Shown piece by piece: positions 1 to 7,073 of a stretch of 9,539 nucleotides of DNA. Made by a program: the position numbers and the translations under genes. The stretch comes from Candidatus Neoanaerotignum tabaqchaliae. Lineage in GTDB: Bacteria; Bacillota; Clostridia; Lachnospirales; Anaerotignaceae. The stretch lies in NCBI GenBank assembly GCA_904420235.1, contig CAJFUS010000058.1, positions 1 through 9,539 on the forward strand, read 5' to 3'. Numbering within the stretch: position 1 is the first letter of the stretch; every line of letters starts with the position of its first letter. The notes beneath the pieces are model-generated. The model searched no databases, was not told where the DNA came from, and saw nothing but the letters and a program-made list of their open reading frames with translations.

Positions 1-209
1 GAAAGGTAATACACCATTTTTACATCTTTTTCATAATACTCATCATGGGTTTTCATCCATATATCGTTAACTATATCTCTTACGGCATAAACCGCCGCCT
101 GATATATATCCTCTGAAGTAGCGTTTTGAACCGTTTTCCTTGTTATGGTTCTAAGGTTATCTATTATCATGCCCTTAAAACGTTCCTTCGTAACATTAAG
201 GTCTGTCAT
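1..209 (-). CDS. glgP: Glycogen/alpha-glucan phosphorylase, N-terminal fragment (runs off left edge)
   Basis: Only the first 69 codons are in the window; the gene continues past base 1. The translation starts MTDLNVTKERF and contains YAVRDIVNDIW and then VKMVYYLS, which matches the N-terminal region of bacterial glycogen phosphorylases, where the family continues with MEFL-type sequence. The enzyme releases glucose-1-phosphate from alpha-1,4-glucan ends using phosphate and pyridoxal phosphate in the cytoplasm. The PLP lysine and catalytic region lie outside the window, so activity cannot be judged. The ATG is preceded by CGGAGG with a five-base spacer. The gene starts 20 bases after the prfA stop with no visible terminator between, so it is probably read through from the prfA transcript, although its function is unrelated to translation. 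The family call is good; substrate preference (glycogen or maltodextrin) is open. Confidence 0.85.
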   Translation of the reverse strand, partial: MTDLNVTKERFKGMIIDNLRTITRKTVQNATSEDIYQAAVYAVRDIVNDIWMKTHDEYYEKDVKMVYYL

Positions 210-229
210 ATTTACCTCCGCACACAAAA

Positions 230-1303
230 CTATTTCTCTCCAAGAGCCTTCAGCTTATCAGCTTGGTCATTAGCTATAAGCACATCTATTATATCGTCCA
301 AATCACCGTCTATAATGGCGTCTATTTTATGAAGGGTAAGTCCCGCCCTATGGTCTGTAACACGGCCCTGTGGAAAGTTATATGTTCTTATTTTCTCGCT
401 TCTGTCGCCTGTTCCAACCTGAGAACGCCTCTGCTCGGATATGCTGCTGTCGTGCTTTTCCTGCTCAAGCTTATAAAGTCTTGCATAAAGCACTTTAAGT
501 GCCTTATCTTTATTCTTAAGCTGACTTTTCTCGTCCTGACATGAAACAACAATACCACTGGGAATATGCGTAACCCTTACGGCGGAATCCGTTGTGTTTA
601 CGCACTGGCCTCCATTTCCTGAGGCTCTGAAAACGTCAATTCTAACATCGTTCATATCTATGTTAACATCAACCTTATCGGCCTCCGGCAATACGGCTAC
701 CGTTGCAGTCGAGGTGTGTATTCTTCCGCCGGATTCCGTTGACGGCACTCTTTGTACCCTATGAACACCGCTTTCATATTTAAGCCTTGAATATGCTCCC
801 TGTCCAGAAATCATAAAAGATATTTCCTTAAATCCACCAAGGTCGCTTTCATTCATAGACATTATCTCTGTTTTCCAGCGCCTTCTTTCAGCATATCGGC
901 TATACATTCTAAATAAGTCGCCGGCAAATATAGCGGCTTCGTCGCCTCCTGCGCCACCACGAATTTCCATTATAACGTTTTTGCTGTCGTTTGGGTCTTT
1001 GGGAAGCAGAAGTATTTTAAGCTCTTCCTTAAGTTTTTCAACAAGTTCTCTGCTTTCTTCCAACTCCTCTTTTAAAAGCTCTTTAAACTCGTCGTCGCTG
1101 TTTTCCCTTAAAAGCTCCAAAGCCTCGGCGGACCTTTCTGAAGCCGCTTTAAACTCTCTATATTTTAAAACAACAGGGCCTATTGAGCTGTACTCCTTCA
1201 TAAGATTACGCCATTTTTCCTGATTGGCAATTATGTCCGGGTCATTAACCTTATCCTCCAGTTCAATATAAGTCCTCTCAAGTTCATCAATATGGTCAAA
1301 CAT
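230..1303 (-). CDS. prfA: Peptide chain release factor 1 (RF1)
   Basis: A 357-residue protein, the usual length for RF1. It recognises UAA and UAG in the ribosomal A site and triggers hydrolysis of peptidyl-tRNA. Residues 1-100 form the charged helical domain 1. The stop-codon recognition tripeptide fits the RF1 PxT class (P187-S188-T189, in RVPSTESGGRIHTS), not the SPF of RF2. The catalytic GGQ is at 231-233 in SGNGGQCVNTTDSAVR. The glutamine is the residue methylated by PrmC, whose gene is immediately upstream. RF2 has a different tripeptide and a programmed frameshift, neither of which is seen here. The ATG overlaps the prmC stop by one base (TAATG), and its ribosome site GGAGAGG lies inside the last prmC codons, which implies translational coupling. 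Confidence 0.97.
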   Translation of the reverse strand: MFDHIDELERTYIELEDKVNDPDIIANQEKWRNLMKEYSSIGPVVLKYREFKAASERSAEALELLRENSDDEFKELLKEELEESRELVEKLKEELKILLLPKDPNDSKNVIMEIRGGAGGDEAAIFAGDLFRMYSRYAERRRWKTEIMSMNESDLGGFKEISFMISGQGAYSRLKYESGVHRVQRVPSTESGGRIHTSTATVAVLPEADKVDVNIDMNDVRIDVFRASGNGGQCVNTTDSAVRVTHIPSGIVVSCQDEKSQLKNKDKALKVLYARLYKLEQEKHDSSISEQRRSQVGTGDRSEKIRTYNFPQGRVTDHRAGLTLHKIDAIIDGDLDDIIDVLIANDQADKLKALGEK

Positions 1304-2163
1304 TAAATACCTCTCCGTTTGTATTTTCCAAAAACAACTCTGTCGTTTCCGCCATAGTCCTTAACTGTTTTTATATCAACAAATCCATTGCCCTCAAAAA
1401 TTTTATGCAAAGAAACGCTTTGGTCATATCCTATCTCATAAAAAACATAGCCTCCGTCATTAAGGTATTCCCTTGCCATGTCCGTTATTCTTCTGTAAAA
1501 ATCAAGGCCGTCATTTCCGCCGTCAAGGGCGCTTTTCGGCTCGTGGTCTTTTACCTCACGCATAAGGGTTTCAATAACGTCCGTTGGTATATAGGGAGGA
1601 TTCGACACTATAGCATCAAATTTAGCATCCTTTTCTAATCCAGAAAATAAATCACTCTTAACAAACTTAACTTCCGTCTTATTATATTTTGCATTTTTTG
1701 ACGCAACATCAACGGCGCCTTGGCTTATATCTGCCGCCGTAACATCAAAGCCCGAAAGAGAAAGGCTTATAGCTATACATCCGCTTCCTGTACCAATATC
1801 AAGAACACTTTTAAAGCCCTCCATCTTTCCCTTTTCAATTACAGTCTCAACAAGAACCTCCGTATCAGGCCGCGGTATAAGTACATTTTCGTCAACAAAA
1901 AAACTGCGGCCCATAAACTCACAAAATCCCGTTATGTATTGAGTAGGAACACCATTTTCTCTTAAGGATACCATTCTTTCAAAATCATGGGCTTCTTTAT
2001 CCGACAGTATATAGCTTGGGTTTAAAATCGTCTCGCTTTTATTAAGTCCGGTAGCTTTCATCATAAAAAGACGGCTGTCAAGAGCATATTCTCCGGCGCC
2101 GCTTTTTTTAAGCCGCTTTTTAGCCTCAAAAATCAAGCTTTCCAAGGTATTATTCCGGCTCAT
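1303..2163 (-). CDS. prmC: Release factor glutamine N5-methyltransferase
   Basis: A class I SAM-dependent methyltransferase of the PrmC/HemK family, 286 residues from the ATG chosen here. It methylates the GGQ glutamine of release factors 1 and 2. The N-terminal five-helix substrate-binding domain covers about residues 1-95 and ends near VLIPRPDTE, a family signature. The SAM-binding glycine loop LDIGTGSGC is near 121-129, and the catalytic NPPY motif is at 188-191 followed by IPTDVIE. A longer reading begins at TTG two codons upstream (2169), but the purine-rich site AAAGGGG is only three bases from that TTG and nine from the ATG, so the ATG is preferred. The start overlaps the end of the DUF1385 gene by 14 bases, and the stop overlaps prfA by one, so all three are probably cotranslated. 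Identity is firm. Confidence 0.95.
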   Translation of the reverse strand: MSRNNTLESLIFEAKKRLKKSGAGEYALDSRLFMMKATGLNKSETILNPSYILSDKEAHDFERMVSLRENGVPTQYITGFCEFMGRSFFVDENVLIPRPDTEVLVETVIEKGKMEGFKSVLDIGTGSGCIAISLSLSGFDVTAADISQGAVDVASKNAKYNKTEVKFVKSDLFSGLEKDAKFDAIVSNPPYIPTDVIETLMREVKDHEPKSALDGGNDGLDFYRRITDMAREYLNDGGYVFYEIGYDQSVSLHKIFEGNGFVDIKTVKDYGGNDRVVFGKYKRRGI

Positions 2164-3067
2164 CTTCAAGTACCCCTTTCATGGCCGCTATGGCCGCCTC
2201 TATCTGGCTGTCGTCAGGCTCGGCCGTTGTAAGCCTTTGAAGGCAAAGTCCCGGGGCGCTTACTATTTTAACAAGGGCAGATTCCGACCTTCCGGCCCAC
2301 TTTATAACCTCGTATGAAAGACCGGCCACCACAGGCACCAAAAGCACTCTGCTTATAACTCTTAAAAGTATTGTGTCCGTTTGTATAAAGAAAAACACAA
2401 CCATACTTACAATCATAACTATAAGCAGAAAGCTGGTTCCGCATCTTTTGTGAAGCCTTGTGTATTTGCGCACATTCTCAACCGTAAGTTCTTCTTCATG
2501 CTCAAAGCAGTTTATGGTTTTATGTTCGGCTCCATGATAGCGGAAAACTCTTTTTATATCGTTCATTTTTGATATAAGATACAAATACAAAAGCAATATT
2601 CCTATTCTAACAAGGCCCTCTACAATGCTCAATGCCCATGTTCCCGGAAGAATAGGCCTGAAAAGACCGCCTATAAAAACCGGAAGAACAAAAAACAGGG
2701 CTATTGAAAAAACGAGAGATACACATACACTAAAATATATAAGTATGTCATAAAACTTATCGCCAAACTTATTTTGAAGGAATTTCTCAAATTTTCCCGG
2801 CTCTTCTTCTGTCTCGTCGTCAACTCCCGCAAGCTGTGCTGAGCGCATTATTATTTTTATGCCTATTATCAGCGACTGCACAAATGCCGCTACGCCTCTA
2901 AATATAGGATACCTGAAAATTTTATGTTTGCTGAAAATATCGTCTATGGGCTCTTTTTCAATGCAAAGACTGCCGTCAGGCGTTCTAACGGCCATAGCGT
3001 ACATTTTTTTGCCCCGCATCATAACGCCCTCAATTACGGCTTGTCCGCCTATACTTGTGGTTCTCAT
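2150..3067 (-). CDS. DUF1385 family membrane protein (YqhQ-like)
   Basis: A 305-residue protein of the DUF1385 family, whose biochemical role is not known to me. Family signatures visible are GGQAVIEGVMMRG at residues 7-19, YHGAEHKTINCFE at 177-189 and HKRCGTSF at 206-213. The conserved His, Glu and Cys residues could bind a metal, but that is inference. Hydrophobic segments lie at roughly 107-137, 148-168, 212-229 and 236-254, giving a multi-pass inner-membrane protein with a soluble N-terminal part. A ribosome site AGGTGA precedes the ATG by about eight bases. It sits between rpmE and prmC, and its 3' end overlaps prmC. This order recurs in Clostridia and hints at a link with ribosome or translation-termination functions, though shared transcription alone could explain it. 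Family call is sure; function is not. Confidence 0.92.
   Translation of the reverse strand: MRTTSIGGQAVIEGVMMRGKKMYAMAVRTPDGSLCIEKEPIDDIFSKHKIFRYPIFRGVAAFVQSLIIGIKIIMRSAQLAGVDDETEEEPGKFEKFLQNKFGDKFYDILIYFSVCVSLVFSIALFFVLPVFIGGLFRPILPGTWALSIVEGLVRIGILLLYLYLISKMNDIKRVFRYHGAEHKTINCFEHEEELTVENVRKYTRLHKRCGTSFLLIVMIVSMVVFFFIQTDTILLRVISRVLLVPVVAGLSYEVIKWAGRSESALVKIVSAPGLCLQRLTTAEPDDSQIEAAIAAMKGVLEDEPE
2173..2179 (-). promoter_or_regulatory. Ribosome binding site of prmC, inside the DUF1385 3' end
   Basis: AAAGGGG on the minus strand lies nine bases before the ATG at 2163 and three bases before the alternative TTG at 2169. It is embedded in the final codons of the DUF1385 gene. The spacing decides for the ATG start. 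Confidence 0.6.
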
Positions 3068-3104
3068 TTATATCACCTGCCATTTTTAGTTATGTCATAA
3101 AATT

Positions 3105-3140
3105 AAAAAAAGGGGCATGACTTTAACGCCACAACCCCCT
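3105..3140 (-). terminator. Probable intrinsic terminator or attenuator after rpmE
   Basis: Transcribed from the minus strand, a G-rich arm (complement of 3135-3139) and a CCCC arm (complement of 3112-3115) pair. They enclose an inner GTGGC/GTCAT stem with two G-U pairs and a GTTAAA loop, with one unpaired base on the 5' side. A run of seven T follows at 3111-3105. It lies between the rpmE stop and the DUF1385 start. The bulged stem suggests partial rather than complete termination, which would suit a highly expressed ribosomal gene followed by lower-level genes. Confidence 0.7.
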
Positions 3141-3151
3141 CAGCTTCAAAA

Positions 3152-3355
3152 TTATTTTCTGCCGTACTTTTTGTTGAATTTCTCAACCCTTCCGCCAGCC
3201 TCAACAAGAAGTTTCTGGCTTCCTGTATAAAATGGATGGCACTTTGAGCAAACCTCAACTCTTATTTCCTCTTTTGTTGAGCCTGTAACAAACTCATTTC
3301 CGCAGTTGCATCTTACCTTGCACTGATGGTAAGCCGGATGTATATCCTTTCTCAT
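3152..3355 (-). CDS. rpmE: 50S ribosomal protein L31, zinc-binding type
   Basis: A 67-residue L31 starting MRKDIHPAYHQ, of normal family length. Four cysteines at residues 16, 18, 36 and 39 (CNC and CSKC) match the zinc site of the C+ form of L31, and FNKKYG near the C-terminus is also typical. L31 sits on the large subunit at the intersubunit bridge, and the C+ form doubles as a zinc store in other bacteria. The open frame extends 15 codons further upstream to 3400, but that ATG has no ribosome site, while AAGGAG lies ten bases before the ATG at 3355 and the shorter product aligns with the family. It has its own promoter and follows rho. A zinc-free paralog, if any, is not in this window. 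Confidence 0.96.
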   Translation of the reverse strand: MRKDIHPAYHQCKVRCNCGNEFVTGSTKEEIRVEVCSKCHPFYTGSQKLLVEAGGRVEKFNKKYGRK

Positions 3356-3365
3356 TTTTAATTCA

Positions 3366-3371
3366 CTCCTT
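3366..3371 (-). promoter_or_regulatory. Ribosome binding site that sets the rpmE start
   Basis: AAGGAG on the minus strand lies ten bases before the ATG at 3355. It falls inside the longer open frame beginning at 3400 and so argues against that longer start. Confidence 0.75.
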
Positions 3372-3420
3372 ATTTTACGTTGATCAATAACATCGTACAT
3401 TATTTATAGACAACAGGTGT

Positions 3421-3449
3421 ATTATATCATACGCAATTAAAACATGCAA
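3421..3449 (-). promoter_or_regulatory. Extended -10 promoter of rpmE
   Basis: On the minus strand TGATATAAT (3429-3421) is a perfect extended -10 element. A weak -35-like TTGCAT (3449-3444) lies 17 bases upstream. Start of transcription would be near 3414, giving a leader of about 60 bases before the rpmE ATG. The leader contains the palindrome TTGATCAA. No zinc-regulator operator was recognised. Confidence 0.7.
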
Positions 3450-3486
3450 TACAAAAATGCCAACAATCTGCAATTTACAAAACAAA

Positions 3487-3505
3487 AAGTTTTAATTGCA
3501 AACTT
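3487..3505 (-). terminator. Weak AT-rich hairpin after rho, possible terminator
   Basis: AAGTTT and AAACTT (minus strand) form a six-pair stem with a seven-base loop, followed by TTTGTTTTG. There is almost no G-C in the stem, so this is at best a weak terminator. No better candidate is visible between the tandem TAA stops of rho and the rpmE promoter. Confidence 0.3.
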
Positions 3506-3603
3506 AAAATTTCTACTTCAAACATATTTTTTTAACCTAACATAGTTTTGTGGAATTCTAAAACAAAATAAATATTATATTTGAAATTTAGAAAAATTTA
3601 TTA

Positions 3604-5226
3604 TTAAATTTTAACATGGGGAACAGCTTTAACAAATTCGGCGTTATTTTTTGTTTTTTTCATAAGGTCTATAACAAACTCGGCACTTTCCGTAATATTG
3701 GACGACGATACAAGACGTCTTATTTTGTACATAGCGTCCATTTCTTCTTTAGTAAGAAGCTTATCGTCCCTCCTTGTGCCTGATTTATTTATGTCTATGG
3801 CCGGAAAAATCCTTCTTTCGGCAAGTTTTCTGTCAAGCACCAGTTCCATGTTTCCAGTGCCTTTAAATTCTTCAAAAACAACGTCATCCATTTTGCTGCC
3901 CGTTTCTATAAGGGCTGTTGCCAAAACCGTAAGGCTTCCGCCATTTTCTATATTTCTGGCTGCGCCAAAAAACTTTTTAGGCATATAAAGTGCCGCCGGG
4001 TCAAGTCCGCCTGAAAGGGTCCTTCCGCTTGGGGTTGTGGTAAGGTTATAGGCCCTCGCAAGCCTTGTTATGCTGTCAAGAAGTATAACTATGTCCTTGC
4101 CCTGCTCAACAAGCCTTTTGCCCCTTTCAAGCACCATTTCCGCCACTCTTTTGTGGTGCTCCGGCTGTTCGTCAAATGTTGAGTACACAATTTCTACCTT
4201 TTCGCCCTTTATTGATCGCTGTATATCCGTAACTTCCTCGGGCCTTTCATCTATAAGCAAAACTATAAGATTTATATCAGGATAGTTTTTAACAATAGAG
4301 TTGGCCATTTGTTTAAGCAAAGTTGTTTTTCCAACCTTCGGCTGAGCCACAATCATGCCTCTTTGGCCCTTTCCTATTGGTGCCACCAAATCTATTATGC
4401 GGCCTGAAATCTCGTCTCCTTTTGTCTCAAGATTAAGCCTTTCCGTTGGATATATAGGCGTAAGGTCCTCAAAATTAGGCCGTCTTATAGATTTATCCGG
4501 CGTATCTCCATTAACGCTTTTAACATACAAAAGCGCGTTGAATTTCTCGTTGTCTTTTGACGCCCTTACATATCCCGTAACAAGGTCGCCGGTTTTTATA
4601 TTGAACCGCCTTATTTGAGATTGGGAAATATATATATCGCCTGTTCCCGGAAGGAAGTTGTCTGCCCTTAAAAAACCGTATCCGTCGGCCATAACCTCAA
4701 GAACGCCCTCCTGAACCACCTCATTTTCGGCAGGTTCTCTTTGCTCTTTTATTTCCCTTGTCCATTCTTTTTGAGGCTGTTCTTTTAAAGTACGGGGTTC
4801 CTGGATAACTTCAGATGCCTGCGTTTTATCATTTTGAGTTTCGTTTTGAGGATTTATCCCATTTTTTTCACATTCATCAACAGCCTTTTCATCCACCATT
4901 TTCTGCGTTTGTTTCAACATTTCATACGGCTTTTTTTCGGCTGATTCCGATTTTTTAACTTTATCATTGGCTTTAGTTTTTTTAATTTCTACCTTTTCAG
5001 TCTCCGTCTGTTCTTTTTTATTTTCACTGTCTAAGGTTTGGCTGATGTTTTTTGAGTTTTCATTTGAAAGTTTATCTTCAACTTCATTAGTCAAGTTCTC
5101 ACGTATAACGCTGTTTATTTTTTCAATAAGCTGCACTTTTTTCATTGAAGAAATGCCCTTAATATTAAGTTCCTTCGCCACAGACCTCAACTGTGCCATT
5201 GTTTCATTTTCCGATACCTCACGCAT
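3604..5226 (-). CDS. rho: Transcription termination factor Rho with extended N-terminal insertion
   Basis: A 540-residue hexameric RNA-dependent ATPase/helicase that ends transcription of untranslated RNA. Residues 8-42 are the SAP-like Rho N-terminal helical domain. Residues about 45-170 are a polar, charged stretch rich in Glu, Lys, Gln, Asn and Thr with no recognisable fold; E. coli Rho is about 120 residues shorter, and this insert explains most of the difference. The cold-shock RNA-binding fold follows, with GYGFLR at 182-187 and DIYISQSQIRRF at 197-208. The ATPase core has Walker A QPKVGKTT at 295-302, DERPEE with the catalytic Glu at 326-331, Walker B VILLDS at 380-385 and LSGGLDPAALYMPKKFFGAARN at 404-425. 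All key residues are present. GGGAGG lies five bases before the ATG. The gene starts 16 bases after the LysM gene and surely shares its transcript. It ends in tandem stops (TAATAA). Confidence 0.97.
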   Translation of the reverse strand: MREVSENETMAQLRSVAKELNIKGISSMKKVQLIEKINSVIRENLTNEVEDKLSNENSKNISQTLDSENKKEQTETEKVEIKKTKANDKVKKSESAEKKPYEMLKQTQKMVDEKAVDECEKNGINPQNETQNDKTQASEVIQEPRTLKEQPQKEWTREIKEQREPAENEVVQEGVLEVMADGYGFLRADNFLPGTGDIYISQSQIRRFNIKTGDLVTGYVRASKDNEKFNALLYVKSVNGDTPDKSIRRPNFEDLTPIYPTERLNLETKGDEISGRIIDLVAPIGKGQRGMIVAQPKVGKTTLLKQMANSIVKNYPDINLIVLLIDERPEEVTDIQRSIKGEKVEIVYSTFDEQPEHHKRVAEMVLERGKRLVEQGKDIVILLDSITRLARAYNLTTTPSGRTLSGGLDPAALYMPKKFFGAARNIENGGSLTVLATALIETGSKMDDVVFEEFKGTGNMELVLDRKLAERRIFPAIDINKSGTRRDDKLLTKEEMDAMYKIRRLVSSSNITESAEFVIDLMKKTKNNAEFVKAVPHVKI

Positions 5227-5242
5227 AAAAACCTCCCAAAAA

Positions 5243-6667
5243 TCAGTCTCTTGGTATTCTAAGGACTTGGCCTATTTGAAGGTTGCTATCCTCTGTAAGG
5301 CCGTTTGCTTCAAGTATTCTTATATAGCCAGAATAATTTCCATATACTTTGTCACTTATACCACTTAAAGTATCTCCAGCTACAACAGTGTATGTATCAT
5401 AAGTCTCATTTGATGACTGTGTATCCGTGTTTTCATTTTGGGTTTGGCCGTCGGTTGCAGTTGTACCGGTATCGCCGGTATTTGCGCTTTCACCGCCGCT
5501 TTGAGCAGTATCGTCCGTCAATGAAATTCCGTTTTGGGTAAGTTTTTCCTGAAGTGAAACTATCTCAAGCTTAAGCTCCTCGTTTGTTTGCTGAAGCTGT
5601 GTATAATCGGCAAGCTGTTTTTCAGCTTCCTCAACTCTGGCTGAAAGTGTAAGATTTCTTACAAAAAGAAATACAAAAACAAATAAAACAACAACACAAA
5701 CAATAACCATGCCTTTATCAACAGCAGATTTTCTTCCAGAAGAACGGCTTATGGTTTTTCTCGGTCCATCAAAAAATTCCTCCAGCTCACTGTTATTTTT
5801 GTTTTTCTGCTTTCTGGCCTCAAGCTCTCCATGCCTTGCCATATGCTGTTTTTTGCGGGCGTCCAAAACGGCTCTTTTCTTTCTTTCCTTAGATTCATCT
5901 GATATTTTATCTTCTATATCCTCAAACTCTGTTTTCTGCTCATAGGTTTTTACCTCGGGAACTGGTTTTATCGGCTCATTTGAAACAGGGAAATTTCTTT
6001 TAAACTCTTTTTTGCGGCTTTTATGTCGTATGACCTGAACTTCCTGTATATCGTCTTCCTCGTCATCTTCATCGAAATTTTTAACTTTTTTCTGCTTTTT
6101 AGCAGCCTGAGCTATATCGTCAAAGTCATTGTCAGCTGGCTTATAATCAAAATCATCACTCTCGTCCAGAATACTGTCCAAATCTTCTGGAACAACTGCT
6201 TCCGTTGTGTTGAATTTTTCTTGGTGCACTGCGTTTTCTTCTAAATCACTGTTTTGATCCGTAATTATTTTCGCTTTTTTAAGTTCCGTTTTTTTGTCAT
6301 CTTTACGGATATTTTCTTTCTCGTTCATATCTTCAGGTTGCTCTGAATTTAAGTTATCATCCTCATATTTTTCGGGACTATGTTCCTTTTTCCGGCGTTC
6401 CGTCCCTTCAACCTCTCTGTCATAACTCATTCTTGTGCTTCCAAAAAGTTCTTCTTTTTCTATTCTTGTGCGGCTTAACCTTTCTTCTATTGAGTTATTA
6501 ATTTCCTCCTCGGAAAATTTTCTCATATTCTTTAAGGGGTTGCTGTTCATAAGCAGCTGAACAACCTCCTTAGGATAATCGCTGTAAAGGCTGTCACTTT
6601 CACCAGACGCCTTTTGCGAACCGTCAGGAGCGCCGTTTTTTAAATTATTATTTCTTTCTTCTTCCAT
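5243..6667 (-). CDS. Membrane-anchored LysM protein with long acidic cytoplasmic tail
   Basis: A 474-residue protein from the ATG at 6667; no assigned name or function recognised. Residues 1-315 are very polar and mostly acidic with Lys/Arg clusters, and probably disordered in part. One membrane helix at about 320-336 (MVIVCVVVLFVFVFLFV) follows positive charges, which places the N-terminal part inside the cell. Outside, residues 341-377 have heptad-like Leu/Glu/Gln spacing suggesting a coiled coil, then a Gly/Thr/Gln/Asn-rich linker (about 382-422), then one LysM domain (about 424-472, YTVVAGDTLSGISDKVYGN, ending GQVLRIP) that would bind peptidoglycan. No hydrolase domain is present. A longer frame reaches an ATG at 6691, but it lacks a ribosome site, whereas AGGAGG lies five bases before 6667. 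It is the first gene of a transcript with rho, 16 bases upstream of it. A scaffold or envelope-linking role is a guess. Confidence 0.88.
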   Translation of the reverse strand: MEEERNNNLKNGAPDGSQKASGESDSLYSDYPKEVVQLLMNSNPLKNMRKFSEEEINNSIEERLSRTRIEKEELFGSTRMSYDREVEGTERRKKEHSPEKYEDDNLNSEQPEDMNEKENIRKDDKKTELKKAKIITDQNSDLEENAVHQEKFNTTEAVVPEDLDSILDESDDFDYKPADNDFDDIAQAAKKQKKVKNFDEDDEEDDIQEVQVIRHKSRKKEFKRNFPVSNEPIKPVPEVKTYEQKTEFEDIEDKISDESKERKKRAVLDARKKQHMARHGELEARKQKNKNNSELEEFFDGPRKTISRSSGRKSAVDKGMVIVCVVVLFVFVFLFVRNLTLSARVEEAEKQLADYTQLQQTNEELKLEIVSLQEKLTQNGISLTDDTAQSGGESANTGDTGTTATDGQTQNENTDTQSSNETYDTYTVVAGDTLSGISDKVYGNYSGYIRILEANGLTEDSNLQIGQVLRIPRD

Positions 6668-6672
6668 GCTAT

Positions 6673-6678
6673 CCTCCT
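6673..6678 (-). promoter_or_regulatory. Ribosome binding site that sets the LysM gene start
   Basis: A full AGGAGG on the minus strand lies five bases before the ATG at 6667, within the longer open frame from 6691. It supports the shorter product lacking the first eight residues. Confidence 0.8.
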
Positions 6679-6732
6679 GTATAAAAGGCATTTTAAAACG
6701 CCACTAATTTAAAAACTAATCTTCATCTAATC

Positions 6733-6761
6733 ATTTTATATTCTGCCTTTGGCAGTGTCAA
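6733..6761 (-). promoter_or_regulatory. SigA-type promoter of the LysM-rho transcript
   Basis: On the minus strand TTGACA (6761-6756) and TAAAAT (6738-6733) are separated by exactly 17 bases: a consensus -35 and a five-of-six -10. Transcription would start near 6726, giving a leader of about 60 bases before the LysM ATG. No terminator lies between this site and the rho stop, so it should drive both genes. Confidence 0.85.
6743..6755 (-). promoter_or_regulatory. Palindrome within the promoter spacer, candidate operator
   Basis: CTGCCAAAGGCAG is a perfect 5-3-5 inverted repeat that starts directly after the -35 hexamer and ends four bases before the -10. A dimeric regulator bound here would contact or block RNA polymerase. 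The regulator is unknown, and the motif does not match an operator I can name. Confidence 0.45.
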
Positions 6762-6922
6762 GGCGATAATCCAATAATAATACCTTAAAAATTACTTAAT
6801 CCTGCATAATCATATATAATTATTAAACGTACTGCTGGTTTTTATGTTCATATGGTAACTTTTAATCTTTGCCTAAAGCTTTAACTAAACACGATTTATC
6901 CAAACATATCAAAACTATATTT

Positions 6923-6954
6923 TTAACTTTATTAATTCAATTTTATAAAGTTAA
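6923..6954. repeat. Perfect 10-base inverted repeat with 12-base spacer
   Basis: TTAACTTTAT at 6923-6932 and its exact complement ATAAAGTTAA at 6945-6954. The arms are AT-rich apart from one G-C pair. No run of T follows on either strand, so it is not an obvious terminator. It lies about 160 bases upstream of the LysM promoter. Confidence 0.5.
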
Positions 6955-7024
6955 GTCGGTCAAATTTTACAGAATCTTAAAAATTAATAAACTATGGATA
7001 AATTTAAAAACCGTTTAAAGATAT

Positions 7025-7073
7025 AATAAAAACGTTTTCCATAAGCGGCTTCATATAATGTTTCTCACTTATG
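7025..7073 (-). terminator. Weak hairpin downstream of the zinc-ribbon gene
   Basis: On the minus strand CATAAGTG (7073-7066) pairs with CGCTTATG (7047-7040) across an 18-base loop, including one T-G pair. An interrupted T tract (CGTTTTTATTATA) follows at about 7034-7022. The long loop and the gap before the T tract make this a weak candidate terminator. Confidence 0.3.

Noticed and set aside
3068..3104. Promoter for DUF1385 behind the rpmE hairpin
   Set aside because: Only a poor CATAAC-like -10 is present, without a -35 at proper distance.
3356..3400. Longer L31 start at 3400
   Set aside because: No ribosome site precedes it, the extra 15 residues are foreign to L31, and a good AAGGAG sits before the 3355 start.
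4967..5368. Plus-strand open frame of 133 codons antisense to rho and the LysM gene
   Set aside because: Its composition mirrors the Lys/Glu-rich minus-strand coding sequence. It shows no domain and spans the junction of two real genes.
6993..7001. DnaA-box-like TTATCCATA (minus strand)
   Set aside because: A single site with one mismatch in AT-rich DNA, no cluster and no dnaA or dnaN nearby, so no case for an origin.
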